Of a DNA stretch of 64,000 bases, positions 55,432 through 64,000 are shown piece by piece (position 1 is the stretch's first letter; the number at the start of each line of letters is the position of its first letter). Under the pieces are notes generated by a model. That model made no database searches. It was not told the origin of the DNA and worked only from the letters and a program-made list of their open reading frames with translations. Made by a program: the position numbers and the translations under genes. The stretch covers positions 728,589-792,588 of the forward strand of contig MU278356.1 in assembly GCA_022385755.1 (NCBI GenBank), in the 5' to 3' direction. Origin of the DNA: Trametopsis cervina. Its lineage: Eukaryota > Basidiomycota > Agaricomycetes > Polyporales > Irpicaceae.

Positions 55432-55903
55432 TTAGTCGAAGAGACCGAAGCCCATGTCGTCGTCGGACTCCTCCTGCAAGGCAACGAAGACTCGATGAGA
55501 ACATGCACATTCGGGCAGAGGATGAATAAACACCGACCTTCTCCTCAGCCTTCTCCTCTTCCTTGGTCTCCTCAGCAGCAGCAGCACCTCCGCTAGCGGC
55601 AGGGCCACCGCCGGAAGAAACAGCTCCTCCGCCCGAAGGAACGGAAGAGAGCTTGGAAGAGCCCTCAGCAATCAACTATTAGATAGAATGAGTTAGCGGG
55701 AAGGCCATACAAAATGGGCCGTAAGGCAGTAGAATGATACGCACAGTGTTGATGTCCTTGCCCTCGAGCTCAGAGATGAGCTTCTCGAGGCGCTCCTCAT
55801 CGGACTCGATGCCAACGGCACCAAGGACCTTCTTGATATCGTCAGCGGAAGGAGAGGTGTTGCCACCAATCTGGAGGAGGAGGTATGCAGCAATGTAACG
55901 CAT
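55432..55903 (-). CDS. RPP2: Cytosolic 60S acidic ribosomal protein P2
   Basis: P2 is part of the pentameric P-stalk that recruits elongation factors to the large ribosomal subunit. It starts at 55903 with '[20 protein letters not shown]', then '[20 protein letters not shown]'. The second exon gives '[20 protein letters not shown]' and the Ala/Gly-rich hinge. The charged tail and final '[13 protein letters not shown]' are the conserved P-protein end that binds GTPases and ribosome-inactivating proteins. About 112 residues in three exons; the stop is at 55432. The 'MRY' start marks it as P2, not P1. It diverges from RPS15 across 435 nt. Confidence 0.96.
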
Positions 55904-56338
55904 CTGTGAAAATCAAACATTTCTCATTAGCATGCCGTATCCTCGCGTAACTTGTGAGGTACTAATGCACGTACTTTGAAGTAACGTTAATGTATGTGGT
56001 TAAGAGGTTCGGCAGCCACAAATCACTGTTAAGATAGTCGCGTCAGCACGCAGAACCTGGCGGTTTCTGATCACCACAATGTCTACTCACGTTTAATCCT
56101 CGATGGGAAGAAATGTGGATTCTATCCGACGACGGTGAGCGGGATGTGGACTACTAAGCGCGCACCACAAAGTTTGGCAGGCTCGGGGGCGCGTGGCGCT
56201 CAAAACTATACAGTTCATTCCCACGCTTACCGCAGCGTCTCAGCCACTCCCCTCACCTTTGAAACTCCGATCGCGCATTCGCAAGTCGACGTCCAGTTCG
56301 CCCATCCCGCCAAAAGAAGACCCTCCGACACACTCAAG
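55904..56338. promoter_or_regulatory. Divergent promoter of ribosomal protein genes RPP2 and RPS15
   Basis: This 435-nt region separates two cytosolic ribosomal protein genes. The plus-strand side before RPS15 has C/T-rich patches (56250-56335), as in many fungal ribosomal protein promoters. No TATA box is clear. Confidence 0.5.
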
Positions 56339-57244
56339 ATGGTGAGTAAAGCAGACGAATGGCGAAATGAGGGAGAAATGCTGACGGTGTGCTGTGTTTC
56401 TAGGCTGACGCTGACGTTACCGACCCCACTCTCGCTGCTGAGCTCAAGAAGAAGAGGACGTTCCGTACGTTCTCGTACCGAGGCGTTGAGCTTGATAAGC
56501 TCCTGGATCTGAGCAACGAGGAGGTACGCTACCCGTTTCTTAGCACTCTGAACCGTTGATCCCAACCTCATATCTGTATAGTTCGTTGAGGTATGGAAAC
56601 ATCAAGTGTCTGGTCTAGCCTCGTGCTCACAAGATTATGTTATGCCTCTCCCTTCTACTTTGTAGCTCGTCCACGCCCGTGCCCGCAGAAGGTTCCAGCG
56701 CGGTCTCAAGCGCAAGCCCATGGGTCTCATCAAGAAGCTGCGCAAGGCAAAGAAGGAGGCACCCCCGAATGAGAAGCCCGCGGTCGTCAAGACCCACCTC
56801 CGTGACATGATCATTGTCCCCGAGATGATTGGCAGCGTTGTTGGTATCTACAACGGAAAGGTGTGCTGTTTGCTACGTGCGGAGCTCGGGACAGCGATTG
56901 ACTCGCTACTTTAAGGTCTTCAACACCGTTGAGATCAAGCCTGAGATGACCGGCCACTACCTTGCTGAGTTCTCGTGCTCGTACAAGCCCGTCAAGCACG
57001 GTCGCCCTGGTGTACGTGGTTCTCACGGCATTATTCATCGGACAAGTCTGACTTACTCTCTTCACATAGATCGGTGCCACACACTGTAAGTTCCCTCATC
57101 TACAGCCGTTATCCCTTCGCAAGTGTGCATGGATTAATCTATCTGTCTTTGCCGCTTTACAGCATCTCGATTGTACGTCTTTCCTGTTCTTATACCGCCG
57201 TCACTAAAGCTAACACGTACTGCCACAGCATCCCCCTCAAGTAA
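56339..57244 (+). CDS. RPS15: Cytosolic 40S ribosomal protein S15 (uS19)
   Basis: This small-subunit head protein near the decoding region is read from eight exons, all checked in frame: 56339-56341 (ATG only), 56404-56523, 56582-56590 (9 nt), 56666-56860, 56916-57011, 57070-57085 (16 nt), 57163-57172 (10 nt) and 57229-57244. The product is 154 residues: '[20 protein letters not shown]' onwards, 'LLDLSNEE' + 'FVE' + '[18 protein letters not shown]', '[20 protein letters not shown]', '[20 protein letters not shown]' and 'GATHSSRFIPLK'. The C-terminal dozen residues are spread over three tiny exons. Length and sequence blocks fit the family without gaps, which supports the micro-exons. Confidence 0.95.
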
Positions 57245-59072
57245 ACGCACTCTCAGGATTTTTGTCTTATGTGTTTTTACTTGTAGCTGCTTGTCGTCGT
57301 TCTTCATTATATTCTCTGCACGACCACGACTGTCCGCTACCCATGCCATGTGCTATCCACGCAACAAAAGTAATATGCAATACGCGTATCATGCATGCCT
57401 CATTTGTGTGAGTGTGTTTGACGGGGCACAGGTGAGATGCCAACATGTCGAGGGCGCGTTCCCGCCCTTTCGTGATCGCTGTGGCCTGTTTTCTGTCGAC
57501 TCAACTCACCTGATGGAAGGGATGCGCACAAGCGTTATCTTTATTTTACCAGGCACATTTTGTCGCAGCTAGGCGATGTCACCGACCGGCCATCGTCACG
57601 TCCAGCTGTACTCCGCTCGCGTGCAAGATCCTGACTGATCTCGAGACAGAGACGTTTTGGAAATCTCTGGGCGAAACTCGCCCTGCGGCTAGGTACGCCC
57701 ATCCGCCGGCTCCTTTGAGTAAGCAAACGGCTAATTTGCTGCGCCTCGTGTTCCGAAGCCCGCCTCTCACCGTACGCTGTGCGGTTCCGCCGTTGCGGCA
57801 GGCCCGACTTTCGAAGCGGCTCAACCTGCGTGTATGTATGAGAACCTTGATCCACGATGCACAACGCATGCTGCTGGAAGGGGTCACAACGATTACAGGC
57901 GTTTACAACACTCCGATGTGCAATGTTTTATCAACCATGAAAACCTCGCCACTCTGTTAACGCAAATACAACCAGGCAGAACCGTACACCCTCCGACGCC
58001 TCCGGCGGCTCGCGACACGCTTCCCAGCTGCGCGACGGCGCGAGGTTGCGTGTCTATTTGCTTGTTAGGATGTCGATGTTTTTGTATCAGCTGACTCACA
58101 GAACTCAGGATCGTGCCCCCGCGAAGTTATAGCACGACGCGCGTCGGTAGATCGCGTCATGACGAGCAGCGACATTCACCTCCGCCCAGCTTCTAGCTTG
58201 ACGGGGGTGCCACGCCGACACCTCCCCACGCCCCACCCACCCTGTCCCCGGAGACGTAAGCCGTCGTCGACGAGTATAATTGCATGGCGGGCTTCTCGCT
58301 CGTCGTGTGACGTGCCGCGCCGCGGTAGCAGTACACGCAACAGAACAGACGTGCTCCTCCCGCTAAACATGAAACGCGAACAACCTAGCTTGCTTGGTGG
58401 ATCTCCCGATGACTTCACTTTTGGGGGAAGCCGGCCGCGTACGCTGCGCCTTCGGGCGGCGTTGCTCCGCTCGGTTGCCAACCTCGCGCACTCAGCATCA
58501 CGGAACGCGAGGAACGCGCGTGGCCAATATGTTTTGTGCGGTGCGGTGGGTGTTTCACGGCTTTTTGTCTTTTCGCTCGTGCGAATGCATGGCAATCCGT
58601 ATTGATCGCGCCGTGTGCGAGTCGGATGTTGGACTGATATGTTGTCACACCCAGAGCGATGCGGAACGTGTGAGCGGTGCTAAGTACAGTGTATGCCGGA
58701 CAGTGAGTTGGATTTTTCCGGGCACACAGTTCAGGGTCGCATGCGACCCCATCTTTGCTGCTCGTCGCCTCCGGATGCGCTAGTGGAGAGCTTCGCAAAC
58801 ACGGAAATCAGTCGTAATGACAATGTTGGTTAGCCGTGGTCAGCTTTCCAAGATGAACTCTGTTATTGTGGCAGATCCTGGGACTCAGCTGACCAATCTG
58901 CCCCGCCGCACCGAAACGACTAATGATGGATTGCTAACACCCTGCGGTCGCACACACGGTATAAACAATCAAACAGTGACATGTCAGATACACACACTGA
59001 GGACGAATACGTCCAGTACGGCATATACAGAAATAGCGGGTATGGAGGCGCACGGACGCGCCACTGGCTTAC
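57245..59072. other. Convergent intergenic region, 1.8 kb, no gene seen
   Basis: This is the longest gap in the window. Reading frames up to about 170 codons occur on both strands but overlap each other in GC-rich stretches (58160-58800) and show no family features or convincing splice patterns. 3' UTRs of RPS15 and the glycosyltransferase must lie at its ends. A non-coding RNA or lineage-specific gene is possible but unsupported. Confidence 0.4.
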
Positions 59073-61800
59073 TTACACCTCAACGGCGGCCACCGTCTTC
59101 TCCTCGGCATGGTCGGGAAGGCATAGCAGCGCACGGACGTCGAGCGGCGCATCCGCCCTTTCACATTCGAACAGCTCTTCCCTGCGTGCGATGCCACGCT
59201 GCTGAATTGATGTTGCCGTGGCAAAAAGCCCGAGGAGGTCGAGCACAGGAAGCTGCGTCCAAGATGGCAATCGTCCCTCAGGAAGGTCCATCAGGTCCGT
59301 TGCCGCAGGCGTCGTCGGCTTCCGTTGCGTAAGATCGTCATTTTCGGCTGGTGTGTCCGTGGGAGGCCGCTGCATGAGTGGAAGCAGGTACAGTTCCTTC
59401 TTGCGCTCATACGCCTTCGGGGACATTTCTTTCACGTGAGAGCCGACTTCGAGGTGGTTCGTCGATAGCGATATGTAGTCACGAAAGTTGGGATACAGCA
59501 TGACATATCCGCGCATGTAGACGAGCTCAATGAAATATTTCTTCCACGAACGCGTCCACTTGTTTGATCGTAAGCCTGGGGCCACAATTTTATCGAGAGG
59601 TAGGTTCGGATGTGTCTGTGATAGACGGACGGCGAGGTAATTGTGAAACTCGCGCCACTGTTCAGGGAAGTAGACCGCGCCCCAGCTGCACGGTATTTGA
59701 GACAGGTACGGTGTATTTACGTCAGGGTACGAGGCGGAGGCGAATACCGTTTGCGCACTAAACAAATGCCTCCCTTCCGGCCGCAACTCGAGGTTTTTTT
59801 GCTGGTAGAGGCTGATCCCGAACAACTGAGGAGACGCGTTTTCTGGCTTTCCATAGCTAGCCAGGGAATACGTTTTATTATAGGCGTGCTTCTTGACGTA
59901 TTGAAATACAAAACGTACCGGTAGAATAAAATAGACATTTTGATCCATGCGTAGAATAGAGGGGACAGTTCAACGTCATCTTCCAGCATGACGCCGTACG
60001 AGTCGTTGGAAGCTGGATACCACGACTCAACTACGGCTGGAAGAAGACCACCTTGAATAACTCGGCGATGGACGAACTTAGAGCCATGTCGCCACTGATA
60101 TCCATTTACAATATCTAGAGTCTCTTCATCCGCAGTCTGTTCCACATTTATACGTAGATCAACGGTGTCTCCGAAAAAAGAAGCATTGGACAGAGATTTC
60201 AGGAGCCTCGAAAGCGAGTCCGGTCTGTCATTAGTGATGACGCTGACGTCGAGCCGAGGCTTATGCCAGTCTACATGAGCAAATTTGTGAGTAAATTTCG
60301 GGTTAGTGTGGTAGGAAACAGCGGACTTTGCCATGCTTCGTTGGGAAGGCTTGTCATCCAATCGCAGAAGGGTAGGTCTTCCCGAGGGATCTGTATAACC
60401 ACTGGTTTCGACAGAGACGATTCCCACTTGGAAGATGATAAGCCTGTATGCTGTACAGCAATGACGACGTTGGGTGCCGGCGAGATGCTACCTATCCATT
60501 CCTCCAGATCTGGTTGATGCTCAGTCACATGTTTCTCCGAGAGTAAGTCAACCTGGACAGCACATGCAGAGTTAATGTGGACCGATTGGCCCGAATTTCC
60601 TATGGCCCTTTCACGTTCGCCTGTGCCTGTAAGGAGAATATGCAAGTCGTAGCCTTCGGACCGAAAGTGGCAGACAGGAGTAGCAAAATTGAATAGGTCG
60701 TCCAGAGTAGATAAGATAACGGCGAATGCGGAGCCTCCACCAGAGTGCGATTGACTTGTGACAGGCGGCAAGACGTCGATCGTTTCAAGATTTTGAATTG
60801 CACCGCCTGAAGAGCACCAATAAGATGTATCTTCATTGTAGTCCACAACAACACCCCCCACACGTTCGTATCGAGCCCGAGAAATATGTTTGCCAAGTGA
60901 AGCCCAGATGTCAAAGACGGAGTCAGACTGCAGGTCGTGCGGAGGTATTAGCAATGGAGCGACAGAGAACGGAGGCACTAAGAAAGAGGCGGCGCCAGGC
61001 TTGTCATCCGCTGGGAGACAGACCGTCTCGTCGTCCTGAATCTCGAACCCTCTGGGCCCGACGGGTAGCGGTGTGGCAAACCGGCCAGCGAGCATCGCAC
61101 GTGTTTGAGAATCGAAAGGTTCCAGTCCGTCAGTATCCAATAGGAGAATCCTGTCCACGGGAGAGTCGACGTGCTGCGCAGCCCAGAGCGTAGCGGCACC
61201 CTCTTCCATTTGTGCTGGCCAGCTGACGAGAGAGACGTCGGCGTGATGGCCAGACATTTGCACAGAGAATAGACTGAGAAGTACTTCGCGCGTGCGAGCC
61301 TGATCTTCCGGACGGCATAGTAGTAGAACCTCATGTAGATGTAGAGATGTCTCCAGGAGAGTCATAATTTTGTTCTTCAACGGTAATGACGTCTCGAAGG
61401 TTATCGGTAGAATGGCTGTCACAAGATTTTGAGATGGAAGCGACGGCTCCTCTTGAAAAGTGGTGTCGATATTCGTTGACGGCGTCGGTGGTAGAAGGAC
61501 CGTTTCAGAAGACATACGTCCAGGCAAAAGAGGTGCTGTCACGTTAGCAAGACGATTAGGCGACGACTCCGGAACGTTGTGGGACTTGACCATCACATCT
61601 TGAGTTCCAGCACGCCAGAAGGTAAGGAGGAAAACATCGAAGCAGAGCGCCGCGCCGCAGGCTAGTATTAATATAACAGACCGTTTTCGCCTTGGAAACC
61701 GAAAAGGCCACGGAACATTATTACGACTCTCTACTCGTTTAGGATGGTAGGGCATGAATGGGGCAAATAGCGGATCGTTGGAAGAATCCGGGGCTTTCAA
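59073..61800 (-). CDS. Type II membrane glycosyltransferase with two GT-A-like halves
   Basis: Three exons join in frame: 61800-60327, 60270-59919 and 59856-59073, exactly 870 codons including stop. A basic stretch and one hydrophobic anchor ('RSVILILACGAALCFDVFLL', residues about 40-60) predict Golgi or ER type II topology. The first half has 'LVTAILPITFETSLPLKNKI', 'LHEVLLLCRPEDQARTREVL' and a DxD-like 'RILLLDTDGLEPFDSQ'. The second half opens 'PRLDVSVITNDRPDSLSRLL' (glycosyltransferase family 2 style) and has 'YGVMLEDDVELSPLFYAWIK', an acidic EDD motif where GT-A enzymes bind metal. A later block, 'IPCSWGAVYFPEQWREFHNY', is conserved-looking. This resembles uncharacterised fungal GT2-like proteins; donor and acceptor are unknown. 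Exon junctions are my reading. Confidence 0.75.
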
Positions 61801-62226
61801 GGGTACTTTGCGGTAGGGCGTACGCCAGTGTTAATTGGGGAGGACGAAGCTTGGGCGTAGAAGGAGAGACAGTCCAACACGGAGGACAATTCGCAGCGGC
61901 GAAGAGGTGCAGACTCAGCCGGCAACGTCCGGATGCAATAGACAGATGTAGCCATGAGCGAGAATTAGCCGTGTTCTGCACCATCCAGGAGTAGTGTTAC
62001 GATGAGAAGCATATAGGATGCTTCAGCTAAATGTTAGCAGCGCAGTAATAGCTACATCTGCAGGTCAGTGTCATCTCTCTGCCAGTCCAACGGACTTGTT
62101 GGATTGAGCGAGTTAACGGCGATCTCCGTTGCCCGATCTGCCTCGAGGCTCTGAAATTTCTGGCACAGACTTGTAGGTGCTAGTTTGCAGCACCACCAAT
62201 TTACCTTTGCTCTATCATCTCATCTC
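61801..62226. promoter_or_regulatory. Divergent promoter between the glycosyltransferase and TMA16
   Basis: This 426-nt head-to-head gap contains no clear TATA box. Reading frames crossing it (61739-61994) continue into the glycosyltransferase start region and look spurious. Confidence 0.4.
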
Positions 62227-63023
62227 ATGGCCCCGCCAAAGCCAGCAAAGAAGGCGAAATCGCCGAAGAGAGAGAAGCTTTTCCATCCCCAGTCTAGGAA
62301 AGCAGATCAACTTGTGCGAGCACAACATCGCAAGAGCAAACTAGCCGATTTGGCTAAATCTCGCGTGAAGAAATTCGATGTGCAAGGTATGAGACCAGTA
62401 TCGAATACTTGATCGCAACTGTCTCATATGAAGCCCTCGAAGCCGATATCTATGGGTTCTTTTTCGCAGCGATGCCACCGGAAGGCGTGCTGACTCTTGA
62501 GGATCTGCATACAATCATACGTGAAGTATGGTTGCCTCGCTACGATTCAGAGTTGGAAGAAGAGCGTGCCGCACGCAGGAAAGGCAGACCGAAAAGCACC
62601 AAGGAGACTAAAATCGAGGAGCTGAAGCTAAGGGAATCCGAGGAGTATCGGACTGGAATGGGTGCGCACACAGGTGTATTATCATGCACATATCTATTGA
62701 CATCACTCTCCCGTCATATAGAGGTCGTCGACTTGACACACCCCGCAAACGTCAAACTATTCCGCGAGTGGGATCAGAAGGAGGCACCCTTTGTTCAGCA
62801 GCTCCGTTTTATCCGCATCTTCAGTAGCAATCCCGAAACTTTCACAATTTCGAGACCAGGCAAACACTTCTCCCTCATAAAGCCGACTCTCAAAACCCAT
62901 ACACCTGTGGAGGCTCCCCATCAGGACATGGCTGTCGATGGTGACGACGCTGAGGCGCCACTATTACTCGAGCCCCCGGAACGCTTTGCATCTACCATGA
63001 TGACCATGGACGGATCTATCTGA
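62227..63023 (+). CDS. TMA16: Translation machinery-associated protein 16
   Basis: Tma16 associates with pre-60S and 60S ribosomes in yeast and is a late assembly factor. The N-terminus is basic ('PPKPAKKAKSPKREKLFHPQ', 'SRKADQLVRAQHRKSKLADL'). After an intron of about 70-80 nt the frame resumes with 'DIYGFFFAAMPPEGVLTLED' and 'LHTIIREVWLPRYDSELEEE', then 'ARRKGRPKS' and 'ESEEYRTGMEVVDLTHP', all Tma16 blocks. A short intron splits the last of these (about 62660-62720). The end is Pro/Asp-rich and stops at 63023. I use the ATG at 62227; an in-frame ATG 14 codons upstream is also open. About 230 residues. The exact acceptor of the first intron is not fixed. Confidence 0.88.
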
Positions 63024-63163
63024 TTATTCTCTCGCGTGTAGTATGTATGCTTGTAATTTCTGGAGATATAAGTATTGAGATATATAATACAGTCAACGAG
63101 GGTATAAGATGGTTCCTGATCAGACGATACATGCCCAATTAGTCAAGACCAGTCAAGACGGGT

Positions 63164-64000
63164 CTACGCAGCCATTATTACTTCTTCAACCGAATTCTCC
63201 TCTGGTCGGCTCTCCATCGCACATTTGATAGGGGCGGCATCCAGGTCCCACTCGCGCCTCAGCCGGGAGTAGACAAGTTTAAAGCTGGAGTTCGCCCCTT
63301 TCTCCATGACGATATTCATGGCGACCGTGAAACCAGCGATGGCTTGCACCGTGGTCGGAATCTTCATCTCTACTCTGAACTTGACTGCTTTGACTGTGGC
63401 CATAACTCCCGCTGGATCCTTCGCCTCCGGAAGCTTGCACTTGAGCACCCCCATGCCTTCCGTCTGTATGAGCATCACGGACACCCCCATCGTTTCTAGC
63501 AATTTGCGACACTCTCGGCGGGTGATGGCAACGTCTTGCGTAGAGAGCAATTGATAGGCTGTGGGCCCGAACCGGAAGATGTTGCCGAGCCAGTTTCGTC
63601 TAGGCATGGTTGAGTAGAAGTACGAGCTGCCTTCTGTCCGGGCAGAGAAGTCGGAGGATGTTGGCGAGTCGGCGTCGTAGTCTGACCCCATCATCGGCCT
63701 CAGTATGCTGCGTTTCTTGCGCAGATCCGTGGAGGCTGGTTCGACGATGTTGATATGTCTGTCAGCCCGTGCGCTACTGCTCTCAGTCGCGGTGGTTTTG
63801 TTGCTCTTCAATGATGACTTCCTTTCTGGCCACGGTCCATGCGCGACATCCAAGTATGCGACGTTCTCTTTTTCAGCTCGACGGCGGATGCTCAGAGGGC
63901 GAGTCTCCTTGACGTTGGCAACATCCTTGAAGGTATCTTCATCAGGGAGGATGTTCTGAGTTCCTTTGCGAACAGTGAACGGAGTGCCTAGGTCCAACGT
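63164..64000 (-). CDS. Gin4/Hsl1-type protein kinase, C-terminal part with KA1 domain (partial)
   Basis: Only the 3' end is present; the kinase domain lies beyond the window. A disordered basic/Ser-rich stretch comes first (64000-63650, 'RKKRSILRPMMGSDYDADSP'). It is followed by 'MPRRNWLGNIFRFGPTAYQL', 'RRECRKLLETMGVSVMLIQT', 'VLKCKLPEAKD' and 'VKFRVEMKIPTTVQAIAGFT'. This is the KA1-like membrane-binding domain found at the end of Gin4/Kcc4/Hsl1 bud-neck kinases, which bind septins and anionic lipids. The stop is at 63164. No intron is apparent in this portion. The identification is by domain pattern. Confidence 0.75.
   Translation of the reverse strand, partial: TLDLGTPFTVRKGTQNILPDEDTFKDVANVKETRPLSIRRRAEKENVAYLDVAHGPWPERKSSLKSNKTTATESSSARADRHINIVEPASTDLRKKRSILRPMMGSDYDADSPTSSDFSARTEGSSYFYSTMPRRNWLGNIFRFGPTAYQLLSTQDVAITRRECRKLLETMGVSVMLIQTEGMGVLKCKLPEAKDPAGVMATVKAVKFRVEMKIPTTVQAIAGFTVAMNIVMEKGANSSFKLVYSRLRREWDLDAAPIKCAMESRPEENSVEEVIMAA

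Noticed and set aside
58159..58798. Overlapping 127-148-codon frames on both strands in the 1.8-kb gap
   Set aside because: They are mutually overlapping and compositionally biased (Arg/Ser/Pro), with no recognisable motif.

Overview
The window is nuclear DNA from a filamentous basidiomycete, most likely an agaricomycete (mushroom or bracket-fungus group). The evidence is the gene style: nearly every gene is cut by many 50-60 nt GT-AG introns, intergenic gaps are a few hundred bases, and the protein families are fungal (Zn2Cys6 regulator with fungal_trans domain, Lrg1 and Rgd2 type RhoGAPs, amdS-like amidase, SAGA Ada1, Tma16, Gin4-type KA1 domain). I see no rRNA, tRNA, CRISPR, transposon or phage. 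No species is assigned.

Layout. 1-14 kb (minus strand): 5' end of the glycogen debranching enzyme GDB1, a LIM-RhoGAP (LRG1 type), an amidase, and an F-BAR/DEP/RhoGAP (RGD2 type). 14-18.5 kb: mitochondrial ribosomal protein mL44 diverges from histone H2A, followed by an M50B-like membrane peptidase. 18.8-23.2 kb (minus): vacuolar carboxypeptidase S, COX23 and FIS1. 23.5-31.2 kb (plus): U2AF large subunit, an SLC35F-type transporter and a mitoferrin. 31.9-34.3 kb (minus): an unusual 744-residue, very acidic membrane protein built by internal duplication. 35.3-37.7 kb: TAF10 and ADA1/HFI1 in divergent orientation. 38-42.2 kb (plus): a dihydrodiol-dehydrogenase-type oxidoreductase and a makorin-like RING/CCCH protein. 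42.4-49.1 kb (minus): an F-box-like protein and symplekin/Pta1. 49.4-49.9 kb: V-ATPase subunit G. 50.8-54.1 kb (minus): a Zn2Cys6 transcription factor. 55.4-57.2 kb: ribosomal proteins P2 and S15 in divergent orientation. 59.1-61.8 kb (minus): a large type II membrane glycosyltransferase with two GT-like halves. 62.2-64 kb: TMA16 and the C-terminal end of a Gin4-type kinase.

Most genes are core housekeeping and are not functionally linked. Exceptions are head-to-head pairs that may share promoters: TAF10/ADA1 (both SAGA subunits) and RPP2/RPS15 (both cytosolic ribosome). Points of most interest are the acidic membrane protein with a duplicated two-helix module and repeated motifs, the RPS15 gene with 9, 16 and 10 nt exons, three genes whose first coding exon is only the ATG, a RhoGAP domain without a visible arginine finger, and a two-domain glycosyltransferase. 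No new multi-gene system is evident. Exon borders are given only where I checked the reading frame by hand; other gene spans are start-to-stop limits that include introns.
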